A DNA stretch of 64,000 nucleotides from the NCBI RefSeq assembly GCF_003610295.1, contig NZ_RAPV01000001.1, positions 2,976,001 through 3,040,000 of the forward strand, in the 5' to 3' direction. Position numbers and translations under genes: made by a program. This DNA is from Paraburkholderia sp. BL23I1N1. Lineage in GTDB: Bacteria; Pseudomonadota; Gammaproteobacteria; Burkholderiales; Burkholderiaceae. The notes under the pieces are model-generated. The model had not been told where the DNA came from. It made no database searches and saw only the letters and a program-made list of their open reading frames with translations. Each line of letters starts with the position of its first letter. Position 1 is the stretch's first letter. Positions 8,825 through 17,218 of this stretch are shown here, in pieces.

Positions 8825-10267
8825 TCACTGCCCGTAAGACATATAGCGCGGCATTGCGCCAGGCGCTGCGTTCGGCGGCGTCACATTGCTCGTTGCGCCC
8901 TTCAGGCCGCGTGCCATGAAGTCGTTGAACGAGGTTCCGGCTGGCACCTGAACGCCCAGCACATTGCCATCGCGCGGCAACTTGCCCATCGATCCAGCGG
9001 CGCTTATCCAGTCGGCCTTCGCGTCGTTGTATTGCGCCATACGGCGCTGCACGTTCGCATATGAGTTCAGCCACGCCGTGATCTGGTCAGGATCGGCGTT
9101 GTCCGAAGGGAAGCCCTTCTGGATGATCGATGCATCCTTGTCAGTGGTGCGGCCGCCCTGAATCTGCCCGAAGATTGCGCTCGCGCGCATCGATGCATAT
9201 TCCTTCTTCAGGTCGTTGACGGAGTCCTGACCGCCAAGCACGTCCTGCAGGGTCATCTGCACGTTGCCGGCGATGCCGCCATGCTGCCACGCGCCGTTGC
9301 TCACGAGACCTTGAATCTGATTCGCAATGCCTGTAGCGCGATCAGCAGACTGCTGAAGCTGCTGCGATTGCGCAACCGCAGTCGCCTGCTGCTCGGCCAT
9401 CCCGGATGCCATATTCGGCACCATCTGTTGGTACCGCAGCTGCTGCATACGGATCGCGGTATCGGTTTGGAATTTCTGCTGATCAAGACCGAACGCGGCG
9501 ACGCGCTGCTGCACCTGGTTCTGGATGTTCTGGACGTTCGTTTGCGTCTGCGCGAGGTTGGCCTGCGCCTGCTCAGGTGCGACGGATGCATTCGCCTGTG
9601 CCGTCGTCGCTTCGGCCGCCGTCTTGCCGATCGTCGCGGGCTCGGTCATCAGCGTCGAGAAGTGCGACGCGAAGTCCTGCGGACCCATCGCGGCGGATAG
9701 CGCGGCGCCGAGATAGCCCTGCGCCGCCTTCGGATCACTATCGATCAGCTTGCTGATCGTTTGTGCATCCTGCATCTGCTTCGCGAAGACCGGATTGCTC
9801 GGATCGGTGCCGGAGTTCTGGAGTGCCGTGACCTGCTGCCCGACGATCTGCTGCGCGAGATCCGGGCGCCCATTCACGAGCGCCGCATATGCGCGGCTCG
9901 GGCCGTCAAGCTGCTGCTGTTGCTGCTGCTGATGGATCATGTTCCAACCTTCCGCAAGGCCGGCATGCTGGTCGGGAAACATCGACGTCAGCGCAGCGAA
10001 ATTGGACGGCGTCGGATTTGCCAGCGCCTGCTGCAGCATCTGCGGATACATCATCTGCCGCTGAAGGGCGACGGTCTGAACAGCACCCTGGACGCCAGCC
10101 AGATTCGCCTGTGCGCCCGTGAGATTTGCCTGCTGACCGAGCAGCCCGGTTTGCGCCTGCACATTCTGGATGTTGGCGGACTTCAGCAGCGCGGCCTGCG
10201 GATCGATATCCGGAAGCATCGCGCTGTAATTGACTGGCTGCGGCGGCGTCGCCGAAATGTCGGACAT
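8825..10267 (-). CDS. Internal virion / DNA-ejection protein (gp20 position)
   Basis: The 480-residue protein is rich in Gln and Ala with long predicted helices, including a poly-Gln run (HQQQQQQQL) and repeated NxQxQ segments. Length and position match P22 gp20 (471 residues), between the gp7-like and gp16-like genes. No signal peptide or catalytic motif is visible. With its neighbours it should form the set released into the host envelope before the DNA. Homology is inferred from order, size and composition. Confidence 0.65.
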   Translation of the reverse strand: MSDISATPPQPVNYSAMLPDIDPQAALLKSANIQNVQAQTGLLGQQANLTGAQANLAGVQGAVQTVALQRQMMYPQMLQQALANPTPSNFAALTSMFPDQHAGLAEGWNMIHQQQQQQQLDGPSRAYAALVNGRPDLAQQIVGQQVTALQNSGTDPSNPVFAKQMQDAQTISKLIDSDPKAAQGYLGAALSAAMGPQDFASHFSTLMTEPATIGKTAAEATTAQANASVAPEQAQANLAQTQTNVQNIQNQVQQRVAAFGLDQQKFQTDTAIRMQQLRYQQMVPNMASGMAEQQATAVAQSQQLQQSADRATGIANQIQGLVSNGAWQHGGIAGNVQMTLQDVLGGQDSVNDLKKEYASMRASAIFGQIQGGRTTDKDASIIQKGFPSDNADPDQITAWLNSYANVQRRMAQYNDAKADWISAAGSMGKLPRDGNVLGVQVPAGTSFNDFMARGLKGATSNVTPPNAAPGAMPRYMSYGQ

Positions 10268-10276
10268 GGACGTTCC

Positions 10277-11110
10277 TTAACCTAATCCGTAGGTAGGGCT
10301 TAGCCCGTAGGTCGGGTCGTTCGCCGGCATCGTGAAGCCAGGATTTGTGAAGCCGTATCCGCCACTCCCGCCGCTGCCGTTACCAAGACCGCCCGCTGCC
10401 GCCTGAATAGCTGCAAGCGCGCTCGAACCCGTGCTGCCGCCGAGAATGGTGTTGAGCGAACCAGCGCCGGCATTTGCGCCCGCGAGCGTCGCGCCAGCCT
10501 GCGCAGCACCGGCCTGCCCGAGAAGATTCGTGATGTTGTTGCCGGTAGACATCGCTGCCGTGCCGGTGCCGGCCGCAGCGCTTTCGCCTTGCTGGATCAG
10601 GTTCCCATACCCGGATAGCAGTCCTTGCGTACCGGTCAGCGATGCGCCAAGGTTCCCGATCTGGGTTTGCATCGTGTTCGAAAGAACCTGTCCCGGCAGG
10701 TAGCCGAGCGACGCGATGGTGTTGCCCCCACGCAAGCTGCCGGTCGCGCTCGCGTTCTGCAGAATGGATTGCTGCCCAAGCCGCATCGCGTTGGTGTACA
10801 TCGGGTTCTGCGTGAGACCCTGAATTGCAGTCTGCTGCGCCCCGCTTCCGTTTGCGCCCGTCAGGTTGCCCAGCTGGGTAAGCGTGTTGCCGTACTGGTC
10901 GAGCGTGTTGTTGTAGCCCGTCATTGCTCCGGTGCCAGCACTGACATATGGCGCGAGCAGCCCCTGGACGGTGTTGAATTCCCCAAGTTGAACCTGCTGG
11001 CCTGCTTGCGATGCCGCCGCCTGCGTATCGGCAGCACTTTGCGCACCGCTCGAGCTGATTGCGGCTCCAGCGACAGATCCGACGGCGGCCGCTGCAAATC
11101 CCCATGGCAT
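10277..11110 (-). CDS. DNA-transfer / ejection protein (gp7 position)
   Basis: The 277-residue product starts with a Gly/Ala-rich hydrophobic segment (FAAAAVGSVAGAAISSSGAQSA), which fits membrane-inserting ejection proteins. It continues as a low-complexity Gln/Gly/Asn/Thr-rich chain and ends in a glycine-rich tail. It lies first of the three ejection-type genes, like gene 7 of P22 (229 residues), and resembles podoviral DNA-transfer proteins in composition. Confidence 0.7.
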   Translation of the reverse strand: MPWGFAAAAVGSVAGAAISSSGAQSAADTQAAASQAGQQVQLGEFNTVQGLLAPYVSAGTGAMTGYNNTLDQYGNTLTQLGNLTGANGSGAQQTAIQGLTQNPMYTNAMRLGQQSILQNASATGSLRGGNTIASLGYLPGQVLSNTMQTQIGNLGASLTGTQGLLSGYGNLIQQGESAAAGTGTAAMSTGNNITNLLGQAGAAQAGATLAGANAGAGSLNTILGGSTGSSALAAIQAAAGGLGNGSGGSGGYGFTNPGFTMPANDPTYGLSPTYGLG

Positions 11111-11112
11111 GA

Positions 11113-11481
11113 TCAGCCCTCCTTAACGAGGACGCGATCGACCTTGTCGGGATCGGTCTCGTCGGTGGCGTGAACGCAAAACCACACCGAATCGGTGATC
11201 GCGTCGATCCGGTGTTTCTTGTTCGCGGGAATGACGATCGCAGTCGGGCCGATGTGATATGACACAGCGCCGTCGATCTCTACCGTCACGATTCCCTGCG
11301 CCAGAATGGAAATGTGGTCGTAGAGATGCTCGTGGGTTTCGGCGTAGTTACCAGCCTCAAGCGTCATCTGCTTGGCATACTCACGACCAGAGAAGTAATG
11401 CTTGATGTGCAGATCGACTTCCGGCTTGCGCGACTGCGCCATCGCCTCAACGACTGCCTGGGAGATAGCGAGATTCAGCAT
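11113..11481 (-). CDS. Cupin-fold protein in the virion gene cluster
   Basis: Starting at the internal ATG at 11481 gives 122 residues. The middle has a cupin pattern: ETHEHLYDHISILAQG for motif 1 and GPTAIVIPANKKHRI for motif 2, so several His residues could bind a metal. Its start overlaps the end of the upstream oxygenase gene by seven bases, so the pair is probably co-translated. Its role is unknown: it may be a small virion decoration or a metal-dependent modifying enzyme working with the oxygenase. An upstream start adding 11 residues is possible. Confidence 0.65.
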   Translation of the reverse strand: MLNLAISQAVVEAMAQSRKPEVDLHIKHYFSGREYAKQMTLEAGNYAETHEHLYDHISILAQGIVTVEIDGAVSYHIGPTAIVIPANKKHRIDAITDSVWFCVHATDETDPDKVDRVLVKEG

Positions 11482-12056
11482 GGCGACCACCGGCGGCGAT
11501 CTGCGCGGATACACACGATCAGCGTCATACGATCGCTGTCGCTTTCGTTCTTCACCCAGTGCTCGAGGCGATTGTCGAAGTGGTACAGATCGCCCGGCTC
11601 GGGATTGATGAACTCATCGCCACACTGGAAAATCGCGCCCGGGGCGCTGCGCAGCGACAGATAGAACTTGTCGTAGTACTCGACATGCCAGCCGCGATCG
11701 ACGTGCGGTGCGATCGCTTCGCCGGCGGGAATGCGGGTGATCAGGATGCCGCCCAGCATCTCGCCGGACACGCGCTGCATCAGCGGGAAAAGCAGCGGAT
11801 CGAGCGCCGCGCGCAGGACGTCATAGGCCGGATACCAGATCGGCACGTGGGCATCGTTGAAGCCCGCGTAATCGCCGCGTGCGGCGTAGGGCGCGACGTC
11901 GTTGTAGCGCACCCAGATATCGGACATGCGGGCATGCGGCGTGCCCTGCCCGTTCTTGCGGAAGCCGTTGGCGTCCCACAGTTCCGGATGCGCGTCGAGC
12001 GCCGCAACGAGCGGGGCGACGTCAATGCCTGAATCGAGTTTGGTGAAGTAATGCAT
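11475..12056 (-). CDS. 2-oxoglutarate/Fe(II) oxygenase-like protein (aspartyl/asparaginyl hydroxylase type)
   Basis: The 193-residue protein has the double-stranded beta-helix signals of 2OG-Fe(II) oxygenases: an iron-binding His-x-Asp in APHVDRGWH (about residues 117-125) and a distal His in FDNRLEHWVKN (about 160-170), followed by a basic segment able to hold 2-oxoglutarate. It is encoded between the tail-needle region and the ejection proteins, where P22 has gene 14, and is coupled to a cupin gene. It may hydroxylate a virion or host protein. The substrate is unknown. Confidence 0.7.
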   Translation of the reverse strand: MHYFTKLDSGIDVAPLVAALDAHPELWDANGFRKNGQGTPHARMSDIWVRYNDVAPYAARGDYAGFNDAHVPIWYPAYDVLRAALDPLLFPLMQRVSGEMLGGILITRIPAGEAIAPHVDRGWHVEYYDKFYLSLRSAPGAIFQCGDEFINPEPGDLYHFDNRLEHWVKNESDSDRMTLIVCIRADRRRWSPC

Positions 12057-12239
12057 GCGTGCCGACGGAGTCCGTTCGCGCCATCTCGTGATGGCTTTTC
12101 GCGGCTGCCGGATTGGCGCGCCGCCCGTTGAACTGAACTCGCGTGGGCAATCTGGAGGGAATCGACGCCCATTACGCGGCTATGGGCAGCCTCACGAACG
12201 ATATTGCATTTCTATCGTTAATTCAATACCGATAGCGTA
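12057..12239 (-). promoter_or_regulatory. Non-coding gap with a possible minus-strand promoter
   Basis: This is one of the few gaps in the late operon. It contains an AT-rich block (about 12200-12245) with an inverted repeat (CTATCG at 12211-12216 and CGATAG at 12229-12234). On the minus strand it includes the motif GATAGAAAT, echoed as CTATAGAAAT in the gap before the scaffold gene. I see no gene. Promoter function is a guess. Confidence 0.25.
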
Positions 12240-12578
12240 TTACGAAGCGATCGCACCCGAAATTGTGAGCGTCGCGCCGTTGGTTTCTGCGAATAGTTCC
12301 ATGCCTGCCGTCAACTTCTGGTTGATCGCGTTAGTCAGCGACAGCGCTGCGCCGGGTGGTACCGATACGCGATCTACGTGCGTCGCATCGGCTGCAGTGC
12401 CGCCATTCGGCATGATGAAGAGGTCGACGACAGCCGATCCTGCCGCGCCGGCAGGGTTCCATGCGCTTGCCGCAGTGATCGATACCTGCGAGCCCGCGGG
12501 CACCGGACCATAGACGAGAGCCGGCGCCGCGGCGTTGACTACCTGGCAGAGCTGGGCCCAGTTCACTTGCGTGGTCAT
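12240..12578 (-). CDS. Small virion-associated protein, unknown function
   Basis: The 112-residue protein is Ala/Thr/Val-rich with alternating hydrophobic residues suggestive of a beta-sandwich (YGPVPAGSQVSIT, VSVPPGAALSL, FAETNGATLTISG). It lies between the gp26-position gene and the oxygenase gene. The composition is that of a head-decoration or tail-tip protein. I recognise no family. Confidence 0.6.
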   Translation of the reverse strand: MTTQVNWAQLCQVVNAAAPALVYGPVPAGSQVSITAASAWNPAGAAGSAVVDLFIMPNGGTAADATHVDRVSVPPGAALSLTNAINQKLTAGMELFAETNGATLTISGAIAS

Positions 12579-12587
12579 GTTGATCTC

Positions 12588-13307
12588 CTAGAACGCGGGC
12601 CGCGCCTGAATGTATCCATCGACCGACATAGTCGAGGTTGTGAATGTCGATTCGGCAACCAGATAGACCGTGGCGGCATTGGCCAGCACGATCCGTAGCA
12701 ATGGCGCCCAGAGGTTGAACGCGGGCGTGCCGCTCAATGCCATCTGCTGCTGCTGATAGGTATCGGGCGGCCCCAGCGTTGCAGAATTCGACGAAACGCC
12801 GGCGGTGATCGACTCGACAACAGTCGCCGCGCCAGAGTTGAAAACGACGATGCCCGAGACGTCCCATGTACCGGCCGCAAGCGGAATGCTGCATGCGTTC
12901 GCAATGACGCCCGAAGTGAGCGCATTGCCCGTGCTGGATGCCTTCTGGTAGACGCCGCCGGGCGATGTGGCCTTGTATGCGCCGGGAGCCTGCGCGATGA
13001 ATGCATTGCCCTGCATGAGCGCCTGCATCCCGCTATCCGGCCTCGCTGACGTCTTCGCCATCGATTCCGCGAGCAGCAGAGCCGTAGTCAGGCTATCGCG
13101 TGCACCGCGCACCGGAGCGACCTGACCATTTACGAGCAGCGAGAGAAGAAGCGCCGCACCGCCGCTCTGCTCGATTGCATTGGGCAGGTTTGTCCTGATG
13201 TCTGTCGTCATCGCCTCGAGGCGACGCACGGCGGACTGGTTCTGCCCAAAGGCCTCGGCCAGCTCTTTCCGGTTCGCTGCCGACGTCGCGATCGTGATAT
13301 CGGTCAT
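12588..13307 (-). CDS. Fibre/needle-like virion protein at the gp26 position
   Basis: The 239-residue protein lies right after the gp10-like gene with overlapping start and stop, the place of the P22 tail needle gp26 (233 residues). Its N-terminal ~60 residues are helical with polar heptad-like spacing. The C-terminal ~100 residues (from about 140: SIPLAAGTWDVSG to YIQARPAF) are beta-rich and resemble the C-terminus of the exported fibre at 617-1636. A needle with a terminal knob is a reasonable model, but homology to gp26 is inferred from position and length only. Confidence 0.6.
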   Translation of the reverse strand: MTDITIATSAANRKELAEAFGQNQSAVRRLEAMTTDIRTNLPNAIEQSGGAALLLSLLVNGQVAPVRGARDSLTTALLLAESMAKTSARPDSGMQALMQGNAFIAQAPGAYKATSPGGVYQKASSTGNALTSGVIANACSIPLAAGTWDVSGIVVFNSGAATVVESITAGVSSNSATLGPPDTYQQQQMALSGTPAFNLWAPLLRIVLANAATVYLVAESTFTTSTMSVDGYIQARPAF

Positions 13308-14758
13308 GCTGCCAACGGCTCAGTGGTAGCTTCGAGCGAAGCGAATGAGATCGGGGCCGCGTTGTAACCCGCAAACCGATAGCCACGGAAGTTGCGGAAG
13401 AAATGCTTCGGGCGCCACTGGACGCGCTTCTTGGTCTGCCCCTGAATGCCCATCGACTTGAACTGCGGTCTGCTCCACACCAGCCCGTCGTCCGTGTATT
13501 GCATGCTGATCGTGTCATTCTCGCTGAGTGCCGAGCGACCATACGTGCCGATCAGCTCGAGCGCATTGACAACGATCCCCCGCGCGCCGTTGTAGGCGAA
13601 GACGGTATCGAACTGCCAGCGCGCATCAGCGCCATATTGTTGTGCGGTAGTCGGATCGACAAACCCCATGCGCTGATCGGTCTTATCGCCGAATATGAAC
13701 TTGCCGTAGCAATAGACCGGGTGCCACGCGCGCCACGCGCCGCTACCGTCTGCCGATGAATCGAGCATGTACCAGAGCGGCATCTTGGCGTTCTGGGAGC
13801 CCATCACGTCGTAGACGAAGGTCTGGTTCGGCAGGTGGAGATAGATGAACTGCTGTTCCTTCTCCGCGCGGTATTCGAGCGTCGCGCCATACAGCTGGGC
13901 CTCAGTGTATCCGGCCAGCACCATCTGGATTTCGCGTGTTGCGATCGGTTGAGCAATTCCGAGGCCCACGGACAGGAACACGCTCGGCGCTTCGTCCGCA
14001 GCACTGCCGACGAAGGCGAAGCCCTGGCTTGTGATGCATTTGGCCTGCGGGCCGATGACCCCCTTCTGGATCGTCGCACCGACGTTCTCCTGAAACGGGT
14101 ATCCAGTGCCGCCCACGTTGTCCATCACCGCGATCGTGTACCGGTTGCACAGATACAGCTCGTTGCGGAACTTCAGTCCACCATTGAGCGGATCTGGCGA
14201 GTTCGAGTCGCTCCCATACTTCTGGGAATTGATGCTGAACTGGTTGTTGAGGTCGGTGACGTACGAAAACGCGCCATCAAACAGGACGAAGTAGCCACCC
14301 ATCCAGAGCAGATCAATGGGAGACCCAACGTTTCCATCCATGCACTGCTGAAGCGTCGGCAACCCTTGCGTTGACCCGCTAGGCAATTGCGTCGTCCAGA
14401 AAAACAGGGTCTTCGCGCTGACGATTCCGATGCCCTGGTTCGGAAATCCATAGGCCATCGAGACAGGAAGACCGTCATTTGGAAGTTGGCCCAGCACCTT
14501 TACTGCACCGGTTGAGCTCACCGAGACGAAATTTGTCCCAATCACGCGGTAGCACATGCCCTGCCAGTTGATGCCGCCACGGTCAAACCCGGTGAGCGCG
14601 GCCGCGCCGACATCGAACCGCGTCAGGCCCTCTGCCGAGCGCAGGAACATCCGGGAGATACCGGATTCCTTGAGTACGGGAACAAGGTTGCGCGGATAGG
14701 ACGTGCGGAACTCTGCCCCGCTGTCCGTATACGCGCCGCTCGCGATCGGGATCTGCAT
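13304..14758 (-). CDS. Packaged-DNA stabilisation / head-plug protein (P22 gp10-like)
   Basis: The 484-residue protein has the start and repeated beta-strand pattern of the P22 gp10 family (472 residues in P22): NLVPVLKESG, LRSAEGLTRFD, GTNFVSVSSTGAVKVLG. Later segments include YTEAQLYGATLEYRAEKEQQ, fitting a propeller-like hub. gp10 plugs the portal after packaging and docks the tailspikes and needle. It lies downstream of the gp4-like gene with two small genes in between, which is an addition to the P22 order. Confidence 0.85.
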   Translation of the reverse strand: MQIPIASGAYTDSGAEFRTSYPRNLVPVLKESGISRMFLRSAEGLTRFDVGAAALTGFDRGGINWQGMCYRVIGTNFVSVSSTGAVKVLGQLPNDGLPVSMAYGFPNQGIGIVSAKTLFFWTTQLPSGSTQGLPTLQQCMDGNVGSPIDLLWMGGYFVLFDGAFSYVTDLNNQFSINSQKYGSDSNSPDPLNGGLKFRNELYLCNRYTIAVMDNVGGTGYPFQENVGATIQKGVIGPQAKCITSQGFAFVGSAADEAPSVFLSVGLGIAQPIATREIQMVLAGYTEAQLYGATLEYRAEKEQQFIYLHLPNQTFVYDVMGSQNAKMPLWYMLDSSADGSGAWRAWHPVYCYGKFIFGDKTDQRMGFVDPTTAQQYGADARWQFDTVFAYNGARGIVVNALELIGTYGRSALSENDTISMQYTDDGLVWSRPQFKSMGIQGQTKKRVQWRPKHFFRNFRGYRFAGYNAAPISFASLEATTEPLAA

Positions 14759-14764
14759 AACGCG

Positions 14765-15085
14765 TCAGGCTGCCGCGCTCTGGAAGCCCTCACCCGGCGT
14801 CACATAGACGGTCCCGGTGTTCGCTCCGGTCGCAAACAGCGACATCGCACCGTGCGTGTCGGCCTTGGTGATCACCTCGGACGAGTTCGGGCCGATCGGA
14901 TAATCCTTGATGGTCGCCGGATAATCGTCGGCAGTGTTCGAGCAGCGCACGAAGACAGGGAACGCATTCGGGTTGAGCACGCGCACCGCCTTGGCGAGCG
15001 GGTCAATACCGATGAGCGATGACGTCGAGCTCACCGTGACTGCCTGGGTCTGCTCATAGGCCGGCGAGAAAGGCTGATTGAGCAT
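14765..15085 (-). CDS. Small virion-cluster protein, unknown function
   Basis: The 106-residue protein contains alternating hydrophobic strands (AVTVSSTSSLIGID, AVRVLNPNAFPVFVRCSN, GTVYVTPGEGF), fitting an all-beta virion protein. It sits seven bases upstream of the gp10-like gene in the head-completion region. No family is recognised; a head-decoration or neck component is plausible. Confidence 0.6.
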   Translation of the reverse strand: MLNQPFSPAYEQTQAVTVSSTSSLIGIDPLAKAVRVLNPNAFPVFVRCSNTADDYPATIKDYPIGPNSSEVITKADTHGAMSLFATGANTGTVYVTPGEGFQSAAA

Positions 15086-15088
15086 GGT

Positions 15089-15718
15089 TCAGACTCCATC
15101 GAGAGGCTGCACGACGAACGTCGCGCGGTTAATTGCAAGCGTCGTCGCCTGATCGGCCGACGCGACAAGCTGAATGATGTCGCCAGTGTTGATCACACTG
15201 TTGACGTTGTTCGGGTTCTGCAGCACGCCGGCGAAGTTGTAGCAGTCCGCCACACCCGTGCCGACCTTCACTGCCTGGAACTCTGAGGTGTACAACGTGC
15301 CGCCGACCGGACCCGTCTGAACCTGAAGCGTGAGCACACGCGGATTCGGCAGTGAGCCATCGAGCGCGACCCAGAAGTCGAGCGCCTGAATGGTGCGCGT
15401 TGCCTGCATCAGGCCCGTGACGACATTGAGCGTCAGCGCCTGTCCACCTACTTTCACGATGCTATTGCCGTTCGCGTCATACGGCGCGACGACAGCGGGC
15501 AGCGTCGTGAGTGCGAGATTCTCGGCTTGCGTGCGTCGCAGTCCATACAGGCTCGCAGCGCTGAGGATGCCGCTCGGCAACGTCAGCGCGCTCTGCAGCA
15601 GCGCCAGAACCGAACTCAGGCTGGCCTTGCGCGGCTGGCCAGAGTTCTGATTCCAGATCGCGATCTGGTCGGATAGCTGCGGCGTGGTATCCGACGACAG
15701 CTGATTGATGTTCGACAT
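15089..15718 (-). CDS. Virion-cluster protein with Gln/Ser-rich N-terminus, unknown function
   Basis: The 209-residue protein begins with a phage-fibre-like start (INQLSSDTTPQLSDQIAIWN, then QPRKASLSSVLALLQ), a pattern common in tail-associated proteins that list step-wise beta-structures. The second half is beta-rich (LTLQVQTGPVGGTLYTSEFQ). It lies between the gp4-like and gp10-like genes. A role in the neck or tail is inferred from position only. Confidence 0.6.
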   Translation of the reverse strand: MSNINQLSSDTTPQLSDQIAIWNQNSGQPRKASLSSVLALLQSALTLPSGILSAASLYGLRRTQAENLALTTLPAVVAPYDANGNSIVKVGGQALTLNVVTGLMQATRTIQALDFWVALDGSLPNPRVLTLQVQTGPVGGTLYTSEFQAVKVGTGVADCYNFAGVLQNPNNVNSVINTGDIIQLVASADQATTLAINRATFVVQPLDGV

Positions 15719-15727
15719 GTGCGGTCC

Positions 15728-16225
15728 TCAGTTGCTATCCGGCCACGGATCGCCGCTCGGTTCGAGCAATGCGTCGTTCGTCGTGGTGACGCGATCGACG
15801 GGCGCGAAAAACTGTTGGTTTTTGGTGTTGCGCCGATTGCCCATACCGATCGGCATCTGCCGTGGCATCTGCATCTGGGGAATCTCGTAATTGCCCATCA
15901 GCAATGTCTTGTAGCCGTCCCGCGCAGCGATGCGCGTGTCCAGCGATACCTGCTTGCCGATGGTCGGCGCAAGACGCAGAGCAAGATTCGTGATGAATGC
16001 CTGTTCCGACCAGTCAGGAATGCCAGCATCATCGTTCGTGCTACTGGCATCTGCGGATGGCGGAATGTTGTAGCCAATCCGGATCCCGCGCGCGTCCCAC
16101 TGGGTACCCATCCGGTCGCAGCGCTTTAGCGCAGTCGTAATCTCGTCAGGCGAAAGGTCGAACACATACCCAGCGAGGCCCAGTTCCTCATAGGCCCCTT
16201 CGATGAGTTCGAGCTTTGTCGACAC
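15728..16225 (-). CDS. Tail accessory / head-completion protein (P22 gp4-like)
   Basis: The 165-residue product matches P22 gp4 in size (166) and in its N-terminal pattern: LELIEGAYEELGLAGYVFDL, PDEITTALKRCDRMGTQWDARGIRIGYN, then WSEQAFITNLALRLAPTIG. gp4 binds the portal ring as the first head-completion factor and creates the site for gp10 and the tailspikes. It lies downstream of the coat gene as in P22. Confidence 0.82.
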   Translation of the reverse strand: MSTKLELIEGAYEELGLAGYVFDLSPDEITTALKRCDRMGTQWDARGIRIGYNIPPSADASSTNDDAGIPDWSEQAFITNLALRLAPTIGKQVSLDTRIAARDGYKTLLMGNYEIPQMQMPRQMPIGMGNRRNTKNQQFFAPVDRVTTTNDALLEPSGDPWPDSN

Positions 16226-16233
16226 GCGCGCCT

Positions 16234-16494
16234 CTATGCAGGTTGCTTATCGCCGCCGGCAGCCTGCTTCTGCTTGCCGGCCGCTTTCGCAGCTTCAGCC
16301 TCGACGACGATCCGCGCTGCCTCAGCTTCGGCTTCAGCCGCCTGTTTCATAGCCGTCGGCGTCAGATACCAGCCCTGCTCGAGGTAATCCGGAACCTCAT
16401 GTTCATCGACGATGATCTTGTCGACGTGCACACCGTGAATGCGCTCTTCGGTGCCCTTGCGATAAAGCATCGTCGCTGACTTGAGGCCATTCAT
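16234..16494 (-). CDS. Small helical protein of the head module, unknown function
   Basis: The 86-residue protein starts MNGLKSATMLYRKGTEERIH and contains a compact segment (VDEHEVPDYLEQGWYLTP), followed by an Ala/Glu/Lys-rich helical tail. The middle resembles short phage head-module proteins with a YLEQGWYLTP-type motif. It sits just before the gp4-like gene. No known function. Confidence 0.65.
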   Translation of the reverse strand: MNGLKSATMLYRKGTEERIHGVHVDKIIVDEHEVPDYLEQGWYLTPTAMKQAAEAEAEAARIVVEAEAAKAAGKQKQAAGGDKQPA

Positions 16495-16542
16495 CCTGTG
16501 ATCTCCGAAATGGGAGCAGCGGCCCGAAGGCCGCCGCGAGGT

Positions 16543-17184
16543 TTAACGCGGAACGAAACTCATCGTTGGCACAACGCTATACGTCGTGATGACCTGGTCA
16601 CCGGTGCTCACTGGCACAACGCCTGGCGATACCGCAGCGATTGCGATGGTCGTTGCGCCGCGCTTGAGCTGAATGTTGCTGACCGTGCCGCCCGTCACCA
16701 CCACCGATCCCGCTGCCTGTGCGGTATAGGTGTAGGGCGACGCGCCAGGCGCGATGTTGGCGATCGGCTGCACATGGCCCCACGCGGCGCTGTTCGAGCC
16801 ACCGATAACCTGCCACACGGTGCCGTCCGACTTGAGCTCAATGACCGAGTTCTGGGCGTTCAGAGACTGCGATGCCGCGCCTTCGATCAGGGAGCCATCA
16901 GCCGTGATGACCGTGACAGCGTTAGCGGCCGCGAACGCCGCGTCGCTGCGCTTGATCATCTTGTGCTGGCCTTTAGAGCCGGACGCAGCAGGCAGCGTAA
17001 CCTGCACGTTCTGGCTCGAAGCATCGACCTCAATCAGGAAGTCGTTGTTCTGCGCGGCATAGGGCGATGGGTTGGCATCGGCCGCTGCTGCGACGAGCTT
17101 CGTAATCGGCTCGTACGTGTATCCGGCGCCGCCGCCGGGACCGACCGGGCTCTGGCCGTAGTCGGTGGATCGGGTGATTTGCAT
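16543..17184 (-). CDS. Head-module structural protein, possible decoration protein
   Basis: Starting at the ATG at 17184, which has an AGGAG seven bases upstream, gives 213 residues; an upstream-extended frame overlapping the coat gene is not needed. The N-terminus is Gly/Pro-rich (QSPVGPGGGAGYTYEPITKL). The central part (NDFLIEVDASSQNVQVTLPA, VIELKSDGTVWQVIGG) resembles beta-rich virion proteins that follow phage coat genes. A capsid decoration or head-fibre role is likely but unproven. Confidence 0.65.
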   Translation of the reverse strand: MQITRSTDYGQSPVGPGGGAGYTYEPITKLVAAAADANPSPYAAQNNDFLIEVDASSQNVQVTLPAASGSKGQHKMIKRSDAAFAAANAVTVITADGSLIEGAASQSLNAQNSVIELKSDGTVWQVIGGSNSAAWGHVQPIANIAPGASPYTYTAQAAGSVVVTGGTVSNIQLKRGATTIAIAAVSPGVVPVSTGDQVITTYSVVPTMSFVPR

Positions 17185-17218
17185 GTCGAACTCCTGTAAG
17201 GCCTGATTTGGCCGGCGA

